The notes below the pieces were generated by a model. That model worked only from the letters and a program-made list of their open reading frames with translations. It was not told the DNA's origin and did not search any database. From the NCBI RefSeq assembly GCF_021018895.1, contig NC_079364.1:19180885-19244884 (forward strand): a stretch of 64,000 nt of DNA. The letters are read 5' to 3'. Below are positions 27,585-49,501 of the stretch, in pieces. Within the stretch, counting starts at the first letter, position 1, and every line of letters begins with the position of its first letter. The position numbers and the translations under genes were made by a program. Source of the stretch: Seriola aureovittata (lineage: Eukaryota; Chordata; Actinopteri; Carangiformes; Carangidae).

Positions 27585-30500
27585 CTAAATAAAGAAGGAG
27601 AGACAACAAAGACATCTGATGCTGCTGAAACTAGCAAGATACACTGAAACCATTGTAGCAGAGGGATGGAGACACCAAGACACCAAGAGTCACATATGAT
27701 ATAAAGCAAAGTGTTCTTTATGTACAAGCAAAGCCCTTCAACTAACATGATTCAGAATTCAAAGATTTGTCACACACTCAAATTGTGCAGTGAAATGGGG
27801 GGAGGACACACTGTAGAGGATGTTAAAATGCGAATGCATAATAATAATAAGGAAAAGTGTAAAAAATAATGACTAGACAAAAAATGAATTTAAAGAGTAA
27901 CATTTCAAAGATAAAAAAATTGATGTTATATGTAATATAATAATATCAATATTAACAATTTAAGATTTTTTACAATATGTATGATCATTTGATGACAATC
28001 ATTTCATTAGTAATACAGTACAATAATAATTTAATACAGGTGATACATATTCCGAGCCTTATCTGCCCATGCTGAACCGCCATTACTTTGTTTTCAACAG
28101 TTTTCCTTCTGTTCTGTGTAGAAATAGAAATATTTTTCTCATTGATCAACCTAAAAAGATTCACCAACACCTCACTCCAAAATGCATTTTAGTATAAATC
28201 CACAATTATCTCCAAAATCTCTGTAGATTCCTTACAATGCAAATCCATAATAGTGATCAAAGCCCCACTAAAAAACAAACTCCTGACAGGTATCAAACAT
28301 TAACAATGTGTTGGTGTATGTGTCTGCCACTCCTCTACAGGAATGTCAGGGGTTGAGATCAATATGAACTACTTATGAATTGCTAGTAGTGGATTTGCTT
28401 TCACTGACTGGATTTAATTACAGAGGGGAAGAGAAACCAAAGCAGCCTTTGTTAATAATATAAAACAGATATCTGGTAAGTCCACATGCCTGTTCATTGG
28501 GTAGCAAAAATATTTTACTTTTTTCTTTTCTTTACTTTTTTTTACCCATTTCAAACAAGTTCATTGAACAAAGCCGATGGATTAAAGGCTTAACTTCACT
28601 CATTAAATATTGAATGTTGTTGAAAGGTTACATTTTCTAAAGTTCCTAAATGCCCAGTTTTAGGTTTTTAATGAACATGCCATTGGATTAAACAAGGGTT
28701 TTAAAATTTTAATTCATGAAGAGTGCCTGGGATCTCTTGGCTCCTCAATAATTCAAGGTTTTCCGAAGGTGTTGGAGCTCATTTGGAGAATCAAATGTGC
28801 TATTTGGGTCATTTAAATCAAAACTGAGTAAGGATTTTGTGGCTCTGTTTTTACTTACTAAAAATACACAAACCCAATAGCAGTATTTTTCTTAGCCCAG
28901 AAGAAAAAAAAAATGCATACAATGTCATCTACTGTATCATGTATTTCATGAGCATACAGAAAACGCGGACGGAGTTGATTAGTGACCATTTCCTCAGTGA
29001 GGAAAGAATGTGCTCCTGTGAAAGCTATTTAATGAAGTCTGTACCTTCAAGCCTTAAGATGTTAGCTTATAAGCGAAAAAAGCTGCTGATGTGAATCTCA
29101 ACACCTGCTGAAACAACATAGTCAGGAAGAGTGAATGAGATATTCACCCTCACATTTTAAGTAAGCCTTACCTGTGAAAATAAAGATTACAAATAAATTT
29201 GATTTAGTAAGACTTGGCACTTATTTATCTACTCCAGGTGATTGACACAAGCGCAGCACAGTTGAGAATACGCTGGGATTGGGAGGAATACATTAACGGT
29301 GTGATAGGAGCTCGCATCATTCACCACCAAATAAAATCACCTTACAGTACAGGCAGTGCATTCTTTGCCACAGCACTCTCAGAGTTTTACGATGTGAAGA
29401 ACAGTAGATCCAACACAAAATCCTCTTTTGGAAGTAAACTGATGTCTTTATGCTTGAGATGCAGAATTACCATGTGAAAGAGTTAGAAATTATAGTGCAC
29501 TGATAGAACAATAATACTGTGATATGAGAACAGATATTTCTGAGACTTTGTTTATTAAAATGTTGTGATATATCTTAAGCGTTATCTCCTCTTGTTGTGA
29601 AAGGCTGCGTAACAGTTGAGTGCTGCAATTTTTCTGAGCTTTTATGACAGCTTTTTTGTTGCTGAATGAAATAAACCATGAATTTCTTTATAAATTGTCC
29701 ATCACTTCTACATTGATTTTTTTTTCTTAGAAATCCAGCACAAAGATTTTATATTATATAAAAGCACCAATAGTACACAAAATATTTCAACATTGTCAAA
29801 TAATATATATAAATAAATAAATAAAAAACCCTGCTTTTGATTTGCTCTTAACTTAGTCAGATAATTTGAGTGAGTACACAGCATTATAAACTATTGTGCT
29901 GCTCTGGTGTTAGATCCATCACTCAGTTAGAAATGGTTCAGTGATATTAGGCAACGGGCCAAACACAACTGGTGGCAGACCACAGAGACGTATGGCTTCA
30001 GTCCCTGATATCTGGGTGCAGCTGCTTTCACATAAACCTCAGGGCTATACCGGGCAGAAACCAGTTGACACATATCATTGAGATACGGAATATACAAAAC
30101 ACAGTAAAGCAAAAGGCAAAAGATATCCCACACAAGTTTGATTAATGAGAAACCAGAACAGAAGGAGGCTGGTGAAGAAGGAACTCAGCATAACCACTAA
30201 GAGCAGAGTAGAATAAATGATCAGAGGAGAGAAACTCTCGGCTTGTCAGATCATAAAAACGACCTCATTTACTTGTTTGATTGTGACTGGTGATTCTAAG
30301 AGTCAGCTGTTACTGATGGCATTTCAGAAATTCAATGCTCAGTCTGAACTAAAGCTATGAACATATTACTCTATGTGTCATCTTATGCTCAGCATTTATA
30401 GTAGGCTACACCTTATATATAAACAGCATATATAGTAACTATCCTTGGCCTACAGCTTTGCACTGGAACTTAATTTTTTTTTATCAATAATAGGCTTGCT

Positions 30501-32390
30501 TGGTCCACTTATTTAGATCCAGTATGATTCATTTTGGGATCAAACTCTTAAAGTTAACCATTAAAAGTTTCATATTACAGTAAATTGAAATTACGCTCCC
30601 AATCAATTTTCTTATTAACCCGGCAGCTCACAGGGGACATAATGTGTCTTCCCCTACTCTCTGCCCAAGTGAATTCAAAAATCCAAACAGTAAAACACCC
30701 AATTCATGACAAAAGCAATGGCCCCAATCTTATGCTCTTGTGAGTTCAATTAGACAATGTCAGTTATTCTGTTTTATTAACAGTTCGCTGACGATGCACA
30801 TAATTAAGGCATTCTAAATACAAACTCCATCAAGGAAAAAGTTTCATAATGGCTTAGTTTATTATCTAAATAGGATGTAGGTCATTCATTTATTGAAAAA
30901 CCCCACTGTACCTCTCACACTGCTCCAACCTTTCACATTAAAAGCACATTTGTTTCTGTCTGCGCATGTTGAAAGGACACAAAAACTCACCAAAAAGCTC
31001 TGCTTCATGCCACAAGGATGCAAGGTAGAAAATAGGATCTGTTGAAGCACAGATGAGCAATGAGCGCATCTCTGTCAAAAAGAAATGTGGCTGGAGTCCC
31101 TGATGCACTAACCTTTGATCTGACTGACAACACCTGGAAGGCAATTATGGATGTTCCACCTGTGCTGAAATCCCTATGGTGTACATCTACAGTACAACTG
31201 TCTGTAGTAAGAAATAAAGAAATATCTTTTGAGGGAGTGTTTGAAGTAACAGGTATTATTGTCAGTAAAATTAGTCATTTATTTTTTTTATTAAAAAAAA
31301 AACCAAAAAAACATCGGCTGTTTCAAATAAATCACATCTAAAAGTTATATCTTTAGTGATTAGTCAAACTTTGAAATCAGATTACTGATGTGGGTGGCTG
31401 TTCGATGCTATTTACTTTACTATAATGCCGGTGCAATAGACCGTTAGATCATCCAGTCTAAATGTGTCAAAGGCCCTGGAAGGTAGGTGATATCCCACTG
31501 GGTCGGAGAAAAGGAGTCCTCCCTTCAGAGTCAGGCCCCTGTTACTTCCAAATATATTCATGTGTTTGAGATATAGTTACACTGAGTGGTTCAACAGTCC
31601 GTTATGTATGCACAAATCTCACATTACAGATGTCTTTTTGTATCCAACAATCTACAAATATTTTATAATTTTTTTCACCATGAAATGAGGCAAAAACACA
31701 TAAATCGCAGAAATCAATTTACAACTGCAAAATAACTCTGATGCTGCTCTCCATAGCAATATCCATGGCTCTGGTAGCTGGTGAGATTGAAAGCGAGTAG
31801 TCACGGATTGTGAATGTATTACTTTCCCACTGCCTACATTTCGACTGCTCACTCCCTAGAGCTTGACTCCTGAGCCTGAACATTAAAGCCTGACCTCACA
31901 CAAACACCAAATATGTCTTTACCAAACCAAACCTGCACCATACGATGACACGGCCAAAATACGACTTTACTTTATAATAAATTCACTTTTCAATATTGTT
32001 TTTGTCGGAAAACACGGTGCAAAACGGAAACTATTAAGTGAGAAATTTCTCTTGGACTGACCCAAACTTGACAGATCCAACCAAGTCCCGTTGGATTTGT
32101 GAACACAGCTCTACCACTCCTTTCATTACATTTCCCACTCCCCACTGAATCTCATCATTACTGCTAGAGTTCCTGAGCCCTATCCAGCTCTGCGTATGGC
32201 CATGGTACTGAGGTAGATTGAATTGGTCAGTGGTCCCATTGTAAATGCATTACTCTCACACTCCCTGTATTACAATTTTACCTCCACACTGAATCCCATT
32301 ATTACTGCAGGAGAGTCTGTGTATTCATAGCACAAAGCATATACATGTGTGTATGTATCAGGAGTCTATGGAGCGGTGATCCCTGTTATC

Positions 32391-32438
32391 AAACGTGCCA
32401 TACACAGACCTGGATGGGTTCGTGTGTATGGCACGTTT
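32391..32438. repeat. Short inverted repeat (hairpin)
   Basis: The left arm aaacgtgccatacacagacc is matched by a right arm ending gtgtgtatggcacgttt. This gives about 20 paired bases with one short mismatch region and a loop of about 7 bases. Confidence 0.75.
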
Positions 32439-32562
32439 CATCTTCCTGTATGATAAAGTCAAAAACAATTGACACATATACCTTTGCTCAGTCAAGACTG
32501 TGTTTGTAAATATATAATGAATAAAAATGCAATTGATTCCCGGGATATCTGTTTGAGAGAGG

Positions 32563-32617
<55 letters not shown>
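32563..32617. repeat. (TG)n microsatellite
   Basis: About 55 bp of uninterrupted TG repeat. Confidence 0.95.
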
Positions 32618-32621
<4 letters not shown>

Positions 32622-32785
32622 TTTTTGAGAGGGACAGGCAAAGATGGACAAAAAACAAAAGTAAAAGTTGATACAACTGAGCAGAGAAAAGACAGGCTAT
32701 AACTGCATTCAGGGCTTATCCGTCAGTGATGCAATCAGTTCCAGGATAAAGGGCAACATTGAAAAGAAGCTTATGCATTTGTGTG

Positions 32786-32790
<5 letters not shown>

Positions 32791-32832
<42 letters not shown>
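32791..32832. repeat. (TG)n microsatellite near CUB13 donor
   Basis: About 42 bp of TG repeat ending about 30 bp from the splice donor of the CUB13 part 1 exon. Confidence 0.95.
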
Positions 32833-32834
<2 letters not shown>

Positions 32835-32861
32835 ATCCAAGTGTGAGTGTACCCACACTTA

Positions 32862-41392
<8,531 letters not shown>

Positions 41393-42019
41393 CTATTTAA
41401 TTACTATTATTTATTGTATCATTAAGTTTTCTATGCAATAATTACTTAGCCTTTGGCTCAAGTCCTTTGTCCAGTGAACATGCTATGATGATAATATAGA
41501 CAGGAAAATACTGTAAATTTGACCTGATGGTCACTTCTTTAAGTTCTAGACAGCTAAAGCCCCATTACTGCATTGACCTTTTTTTTCAATTAACTAAAGT
41601 CATTTTATTCTAATTTTATTCTATACTTTAACAATAGCAGAATAATTTCCCTCTTCTGTTCTCTACCTCTACGTACTTTAGTAGCCAAAAAGACCTTTAC
41701 CACTGTCTTTCCCATCTTCCTCTTTCAGTTGTATGTGACCTTTCTCTTGAGTACAGCATTTACAAGGCACAATCACAGCAAAACACAGCAGTTTACATAA
41801 TATCTGTTTCCCATAGGATAATTTTGAACTACTACTTTTGAATTTTTTAACTACTAAAAGATTGGTCGGCTAAACTCGTATCATTATTAGTTTTAATTTA
41901 TCAACCTCCTGGTCCAGCAAGTTTTTTCTTAGTTCACTGACTTTCCGATTTCTATTATTAAGGCTATAGGCAAAGTGATTACTGAACTTCTTTATATTAC
42001 AGATTATTTTAATTTCAAA

Positions 42020-43318
42020 TACGTTTCAGGTGCCACTCACACAGTTGGTCCATATTTTGGACCTTGTTTTTTTCTCTTTGACAAAAAACACTCTTTTTAT
42101 CAGTGATGATAAATGCATTTTCCTTGAACTCTCTGTAAATGCTGACTCTTTATATCGTAAAAACTCTTTGTTCTCACATCATCACTCAGAGATCAGTTCT
42201 CAGAGCATTTTTGCCGTGATCTTAATACAAATCTTGATAATGTTAAGTAATTAATGCAGTCTTTTGATGAGCATTGTTCCTCACTGTTGGACAAAGTGGG
42301 ACCTTTAAAGATCAGGACTAGGGCTATCTACAACACTTCTCTGTGGATGAGGGATGCTGTCCACTGTCTGAGATGGAAGTGTCGCAGGACGGAACAAATA
42401 TGGAAAACCTGCGGGCTGGAAGTACATCGCCTATACATTAAAGACCTCCAATTTTCTTTTAATACATCAGTGATGACTATTAGGTCCAGTATTCATCCTG
42501 GGACTTGCTTACCCAGCTCTAGCCTTTGCCTGTCTCCTACTATTCTGGACTTTTTCCAACCTATCAGTTTACAAGGAACACGCACGCGTGCTTCTCTGCT
42601 GTATTTCAGTGACATCAGCTGCACACACAACGCATGCAATGTGTTTCCTGCATTAGATCCTACTGTGCCCAAGAACTATAAGCCTATATTTAAACTCACT
42701 TTTTGGTCAAATATTTTAGAGAAGGTTGTGGAAAAACAATTCACATGCATGCATTTCATAATGCCGCTGTAAGAATACTCACTAGGTCAAATAGATTGAA
42801 ATAGTCTCATATTACCCGTATATTCACATCCCTTTACTGGCTCCCTGTTACATATAGTATCCAGTTTAAAATTCACATTCTTATATACAGAGCACTGCAT
42901 GGTCAAGCATTCTTATAAACAGAGCACTGCATGATCAGGCTCCTGTGCAGGTCCAATAAGCTAAATTTACTGTCTGTCCCAGTCCCACGCACCTGCTTAA
43001 AGACCCGTGATGATGAAGCTTTTGAGGCCATTGCACCTAAACTGTGAAATGTTCTGCCCACACCATTAAAGTCTGCTGAGTCTGTGGATTCTTTTAAAAA
43101 GCAGCTTAAGGTGCATCTGTTTAGACAGGCATGTGGGTAAACTGTTTGTACCAGGTCTGTATTTTATGTATTTATTATCTATTTTATTATGTACAGTGGT
43201 TTTTGCATTTTTTTATATGCTTTTGTTATCTTAACTTTGTATCTCTGATGTGGATCTGTAACACACTTTATAACTAATGTCTGCGAAAAGTGCTATATAA
43301 ATAAACTTTACTTACTTA
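42020..43318 (+). mobile_element. L2-clade LINE, internally deleted 3' fragment
   Basis: Plus-strand pieces of an L2-type polyprotein can be read: HILDLVF near 42045, LDKVGPLKIRTRAIYNTSLW near 42285, NYKPIFKLTFWSNILEKVVE near 42676, then a broken C-terminal part (HWLP-like, FEAIAPKL, VDSFKKQLK) to about 43120. The tail ends gtgctatataaataaacttt acttacttac. Most of the reverse transcriptase core is missing between about 42740 and 42765. Stops and frameshifts show it is dead. It lies antisense to the host gene. Confidence 0.8.
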
Positions 43319-45773
43319 CTATTAAAGTCTCTGAGTAAATTAGACAACAAAGTTTTTCAACACATAAAAGAAAAGTAAGAGAAAATTAGATTAATTTGAT
43401 GAGAAAAACAAATGTGGCAGATTATACTCAAGAGCTCATTTATAAATCGCATAATAAAAATGTTTGAACATTGTCAGCAGTGACAGGTGCCTCTGAAATG
43501 TGCTTAAAAATACGCAAAAGTAACATAATGACTCTATGTATTCCCAAAACAGTAAAGGTTAAATACATCCTTAATAAGTTTGACAGCAGCCAGCCCTTTA
43601 TCAAATAGCATCAGTAAGAGTGTATCTGTGTGTTCATGTGCGTCTGTGTGCGTCTGTGTGTATGTGTTTGAGTCTGCTTGTGTGTTTCACTTGAAAAATT
43701 CCGCAGGAGACTGCCCTAGAGCGGTTACCATGGCAACACAGGGGTGGAAGAGGGGTAGAGAGTGAAAGAAGGGGGGGGGTTGTGTGTGTGCGTGTGTGTG
43801 CCCATGAGTGACTGTTTCATGAGTGTGTGCTTGCAGAGGGGTATGAGGAAGACTTTTTTTTTTTTTTAGATGAAGCATAAGTGAAAAAGCTGCATGAGAC
43901 TGTAACTTGCAGACACACATTTGCACACACCATGTATTATTAGGCAGAGCATCAGCAGGCTGTCATGACAACTGATCAATGAAACTATTCCATTAGGCTG
44001 ACCATCTCTCTCTCTCCCTCTCCCTATGTCTCTGTGTGCTAGCAAACTGCTCCCTCTTTCCCCCGGTTATGAGAGAGCAGTGATGCTCTGTAAAATGCTG
44101 ACAGTACCACAAACCACCCCACTAGGGCCACTAGACTACAACTAGTCAGTGTCAGCATTTAAGTCTAAATGACTGGATTTACTATACTCCTGTTCCTGTT
44201 TATTTGATGACACACAAGGGAGAGAGATGTCTCACTCTGTGCTTTAAAAGAAAGGCCTTTCAGTCAGCTTTAAATGATGAGAACATCATCACCACAATTA
44301 TCCACGTGCCCCCAGCAGATGATTTTGTCTACTTGTACAAACTACCACATTACTGCAAAACTGGCATGGAGATTTTGGGCATGGAGCACAATAGCTAAAC
44401 ACTGGGTAAATTTGACGACATGTGGCTAAATCTGGCAGCTGGTAAATTATTTAAAAACGTGAGAAGATACTGTTTACCCTTTACTGTTTTTAGCTCTGAG
44501 GGATCGTTTTTCCAGGTTCCACAGGAAACATAGTGGAAAACAGAAAACAGCACAGTGAAAGATCAGTGAACAACACAAATTGTTCCAGAAATAGTTCCAC
44601 TATTGCAGGTTTTTGAGTTTAAAGTCTATGAATTGAAAATCATTAACAAGACTCCACTGTTTAAATGCACTCTATGTCTTTTTTGTTATATTGGTTGTAT
44701 TTTCTTTTTACTGTGAAGCAAGGGTTAATAATTTATAATTTTGATGTCTCTGTTCATATCACATATTCAACAGTTAGGTTGACTGATCTCTGCAAAACTT
44801 GGTGTTTAATGAAAAAGTTGCAAGCCTACTTTGTGGCAAGACTTCCTGTAAAGAACCTCTCAGGCAAACTTGGAACAAATTCTGCTCTAGATTAAAGTGT
44901 TGCCACTCATTTTGAGATGAGCAAAACTACCATCTAAGAACTATAACAGCTCTTGTGATGATGTAATGTATGATAAATATTTGGACGGGGATCTTGGAAA
45001 AACTTGCAGCATGTTGTTATTGCAATTGGTTACCAGGATGACACCAAATAACGTGCTTGCTGGCTAATACCATGAAACAGCAGGTATTGTGTTGGTTTTG
45101 CCATATAAGCACAGCAGAAACATTAAGAGGACAGATGGTTATTCTTTATAATATAGACAACAAAGAGCAGGGGTATTCAAATACAAGCTGTGGAGCATAA
45201 TGTCCCCAATGTCACGGGTCAAGCACGGTTGGATTAAGAAAGTCATGGCTGAGTTGTAAAAACTCTAAACCCTATTTCTTTATTAACTGTAGAAGTGATG
45301 GCTTTGTTGTGTAACCAAGTCCTCAAAATTGGGCACAAAAGGTGTCATGGCCAGGTAGACACTTAACACTACTAAGTGTTACAGAGTTTGCTATATGCTT
45401 TTCACTGTATTCATAGTTGCAAAAGCTCACCCACAGCACAATCTTGTTGTCAACTTTTACCACTCATCACAAAGGCCTGCTGTCTCCTTTGAAAATCATG
45501 CAACCTAGCATTGAGCATATCTTGTAGATTGGATGAGTATTTCTCAGTCTTGACCATTAACCATTCTTCGCATGGCTTTAGTTTTGAACCTGACATTTCA
45601 CTTTTTTAACCTGCAGGCCACCCATTGACAGCAGCCTTGCTAAATGCAGCGACTACTGTTGGGTGGGTAGGGTTGGATTAAAATTTTGTTAAGTGTGGAA
45701 AATGAGCATGGAAAACCTATACAGAAATCCATGTGTATAAATTAGTTATTAAAATAAGATAATAATAATAATC

Positions 45774-45994
45774 AAACAAAGACCTAGAGATAGAGGCAGG
45801 TTCAAAAAGTGATTGGGTTGATTAAGTAACTGGAAAGAGGTGTGAGTGGGAATGATTACAAACGAAAAACTGTTGAGTAAGCGGCACAGGAAAAAAACAT
45901 CTAGTGGCTGAATGAAGAATGACAGGTCTGAAGGGAAGTACATGGAGATTAAGGAAAGTGAGCAATGGCTGGAGACAAGGGCCAAGGAGTGACA
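45774..45994 (-). repeat. Truncated 3' LTR of the retroelement
   Basis: This begins tgtcactccttggcc directly after a polypurine tract and aligns with the first half of the 5' LTR. It stops near ctctaggtctttg, where the other copy continues. The 3' half is lost, so no target duplication can be checked. Confidence 0.7.
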
Positions 45995-46439
45995 GTAATT
46001 GCCCCCTCCCCTCAAGGGATGGATTCCAGATGTCCCTGGGCAAAAATCAATCAAGTCCAGCAGGGTGGGTGGTGGTGGTCTTGACGCAGGATCACTGGAG
46101 CAGTAGTCCTCAGGCAGATGGCCGGAGGGCAGGACAGAAGTGGAGCCTCTCAACTCCAGAACAAAAAAATTAAACTGGTTCAGTGGACAATGGTGAGGGC
46201 AGGATCACTCTGGGGGGTAGTGGCGAAGGAAAGATGACTCTGGATGTCAAGCAAGAGGCTGGTGGTGATGGAGGGTCCCCTCTGGAAGAAGAGTAAGACA
46301 TTGGGCTCAGACTCGGTGACTGGTCCAGGGGTAGGCTGCCCGCAGCAACTGAGATTAAGTCCAAGTGATGGTCTGGGAGGTCTGGCAGTATGGGACTCTC
46401 AACTGGAGATCAGGAGCAGGTGTCGGCCAGACTGCCAAC

Positions 46440-46660
46440 TGGGAATAGGCTTAACGTTGGTCGATTCAGGAACAGCAACAGGAACAGGCATGGCATTGGC
46501 CGGGATACAAGAATTTAGAATAGGCTTGGGAATAGATGAGAAGTTGGTCGGGATGGCTGATTCAGGAACAGACTTGGGGACAGGATTGACATTGGCTGGG
46601 GAGGGTAAGGAATAGACACAGGAACAAGTGAAATGTTGGCTGGTACCCCTGACTTAATAG
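46440..46660 (-). repeat. Degenerate about 45-48 bp tandem repeat in LTR element
   Basis: On the minus strand the phrase gccaa(c/t)..., then (g/c)cctgttcc... and ccgaat/ccc-type ends recur about five times. It encodes repeated PAN-x-x-PVP-x-S-x-P motifs when read in one frame. It lies inside the LTR element. Confidence 0.55.
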
Positions 46661-46984
46661 CAGGTGAGACGTCAGCTTGGACTCCCGACACGGGAACAGG
46701 CAGGGCGGACAGCCCACTCATGGTCTGGCTGGGCATCAATCGTGGCACTGGGCAATGGAGGATGTGGTTCACTGGGCAGCTGAGGCACAGGGTCAATGGG
46801 CAGCTGAGGCTCTATGGAGCTTGGCAGCTGAGTCTCTCTATGAAGCCGGGCAACTTGTCATCTTTGAGACCCATGCTTCTTTATGGGGGCAACAACCCCT
46901 AGATACATCCCGGCAAGAGCAAGGCGAGTCCCAGCGAAAGGGGATAGCTAAAGGTCTGCAGGGTCAGGATCAAAAAGGATGCTA

Positions 46985-47115
46985 ACCAGCTCAGATACAA
47001 ACTTGAGGCTAGCAGGCTGGAGTCTAGCTGACTGTGGTGCAGGTTGGAAGCTAGCCGGCTGGGATGCGGAATTGAGGGGTAGCAGGCCAGAGGCTAGCTG
47101 ACTGGGGTTCAGGCG
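46985..47115. repeat. Degenerate repeat of the gctagc(t/c)g-ctggg type
   Basis: About four imperfect copies of a unit of 35-55 bp contain gctagc/ctagctgactg and aggttggaag-like pieces. It lies inside the LTR element next to the gag-like start. Confidence 0.5.
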
Positions 47116-47437
47116 GCAGGAAGCAAGCAAACTGACCTACGCATTACCTTATGAGAAACAAGCAGAAGGTTGGCAGACTCTGGAACAGGCTGGTGGCTAG
47201 CAGTCTGGGAGATTTGTGAGGAATTAGGGGTGTTTAGAAAGTTCTGGAGCCCGTCAGGTAAGGAATTCCTCAGCCATGGTTTTGAGGACACTCCTCTACA
47301 TGCCGACTTCAGTGCAGTCTCTTTATACTCTCTGCCAGGGGCTCTTTTCCACTTCCCATTCCAGCACACAAGGGGTGACATATCATAACGTTCTTCTTCA
47401 AAAAGGTCTGCTGGGTCCATAACTGGTCGGATTATAC

Positions 47438-47910
47438 TGTCAGGTCTTGCTGATAACAGCACAAGCACACATACACACAAAGACAGGCTAACACACTGAA
47501 GAAGTCTTTAATATATGAAAACAGGCTTACAGACAGATGGGTGGATGAGCAGGCAAGCGGAACAGAAATCCAAAAAAAACATGTAATCCATAACACAGGA
47601 AACAAGAACCAAGGTCAATACACAGGATCACAAGGGAACACAAAAACTTTGACAAAGAGCTAGAGACAGAGGTAGGTTTAAATAGTGACTGGGATGATAA
47701 GCTACCTGGGAACAAGTGTGTGCGTGTGGGAGGGGAAGCTAGGTGATTACAAATAGAAATCAGATCAGTAAGTCGACCAGGAAAAAAGCACTTGGACATC
47801 TAATGGATGGATGGAGAATGATGGTTCTGAAGGGGATAACACTGAGATCAAGGAAAGTGAGGAAGGGCTGGAGACAAAGGCCAAGGAGAATCAGAAAGGA
47901 GACTGTGACA
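47438..47910 (-). repeat. 5' LTR of the retroelement
   Basis: 473-bp long terminal repeat in minus orientation with TG...CA ends (tgtcac...ctgaca). Its first 250 bases or so are repeated, diverged, at 45774-45994. Confidence 0.7.
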
Positions 47911-48603
47911 CACGTACAATGCACCATGTGATCAGAGCTGATCACCAAGTCTGCTGAGATCCACACAAGTATTACAAATAGTGGCAGAAAGACCCATGGT
48001 CCACAGTTACAGAACCGACCCAACCTGATAGACTGAATATAATTTGGTCGCAGCCTGACTTGGTTCTCTATTACGTCTGCGTTACAAAGAACTGTGAGGA
48101 GCCGTGAGGACCTCTAATCCAGACCCTACTGCCAGCACAGGTTCCCAAAATCCTCTCTCCATAGCCCTGATAAAGAAGCAAAGCTCAAAAAGCCCAAAGA
48201 GACTACCACCTGCACTGCTCTCAACTCAATAATATATGTGTCGCAGGCTTGACCAAAATAAATGCTAAAACATAAAAATAGAAGAAGTGGCTCATCTCAC
48301 ACTGAGTACCATTTCCTGCTGCAGATTATTTATGATACTGTATATGAAAGGATCCAGTTCTAATGAAAGTGTCACATATGGAGTCGTCATTTCAGTCAGA
48401 TTTGGGTTGGATCACGAGAATCTGCTAATAAAAGCCTTATTGAAAAACTAAACAGTTAAAAATACACTGAAACCGAAATATAGACAGATGCATTACACTG
48501 TGCACTTAAGTGACCCTTCTTCTAGGTTTCCACTCCTAGTGATGACATGAAGACACACAGAATCAACAAAAATACAGACCATTGAGCCACAAAAGTGTGC
48601 ATT

Positions 48604-48607
<4 letters not shown>

Positions 48608-48644
<37 letters not shown>

Positions 48645-48667
48645 CACACACACACACACACACACAC
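48608..48667. repeat. Interrupted (CA)n microsatellite
   Basis: About 60 bp of CA repeat broken once by an extra A (cacaacac). Confidence 0.95.
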
Positions 48668-49101
48668 GCAAACATTCACATGTAGAAATGTGCGCCCACA
48701 CACACTAAACCTCTTACACATACTCACAAAAGGGGACATGTTCATTGATCTAGAAGTGATTCTAAGTTAAAACAACTACAAAGGACTGAAAAGCACAACC
48801 ATGCCCTGACAGGTGTGTATATGTGTAAGTGCATGATGTTAATATCCATGTCCATACTTTTGTCTGTCTACGACATATTTGTATGTACGTGCCTTTCTTT
48901 TGCACTTATGTGCGTGTATAACACAAGCAAATGCACTTTGTGTGTGTATTTGTCTGACTCTACGTGTTTCTATTTACGTCTCTCTAGGTGTGTGTTCCGT
49001 GTGTGTGCTCCAATGTTGGTCTCAGTATGTGTGTATGCTCTCAGGCAGTACCAGTTCAGGTCACTGACTCTTGTTATTTGATGTTGAAGTTTTGTCTGCA
49101 A

Positions 49102-49103
<2 letters not shown>

Positions 49104-49179
<76 letters not shown>
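49104..49179. repeat. (TG)n microsatellite, copy 1
   Basis: 76 bp of TG repeat at the left edge of duplication copy 1. Confidence 0.95.
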
Positions 49180-49181
<2 letters not shown>

Positions 49182-49300
49182 TTTTGGTTTCTGGAAAGAT
49201 GGGACCCAATATTCACTCCTTGATTGTTTTACTTAACCAAGTATATTCTTTTTTAAACCGACAAACTTATCACACTATCTGTCTGTCTTAAAAGCTTTTA

Positions 49301-49501
<201 letters not shown>

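Larger units (their letters stand above)
45774..47910 (-). mobile_element. Non-autonomous LTR retroelement (probably Ty3/Gypsy-related)
   Basis: On the minus strand a 473-bp 5' LTR (47910-47438) starts tgtcacagtc, carries attaaag as a likely polyadenylation signal and ends gacctgaca. A short gag-like start (MDPADLFEEERYD) follows at about 47418. About 1.4 kb of internal DNA has minisatellite-like repeats but no protease, reverse transcriptase or integrase. A polypurine tract (gaggggaggggg) at about 46002-46016 precedes a 3' LTR copy (45994 to about 45774) that is cut off half-way. LTR copies look roughly three-quarters alike, so the insertion is old. Confidence 0.75.

Noticed and set aside
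31060..31341. 93-codon plus-strand frame
   Set aside because: No recognisable domain or conserved pattern; AT-rich intron sequence.
32720..32760. Possible echo of the CUB13 exon (gatgcaatcagttccagg against aatgtaatcagtgacagg) across the TG tract 32791-32832
   Set aside because: Fits the TG-linked pattern but only about 15 of 20 bases match, so chance cannot be excluded.
42254..42772. 172-codon plus-strand frame as a host gene
   Set aside because: It matches L2-type LINE polyprotein pieces and is followed by a broken C-terminal part and a LINE tail.
46244..46902. Overlapping plus-strand frames rich in Gly/Thr/Ser
   Set aside because: They are the antisense of the repeats inside the LTR element, with no independent support.
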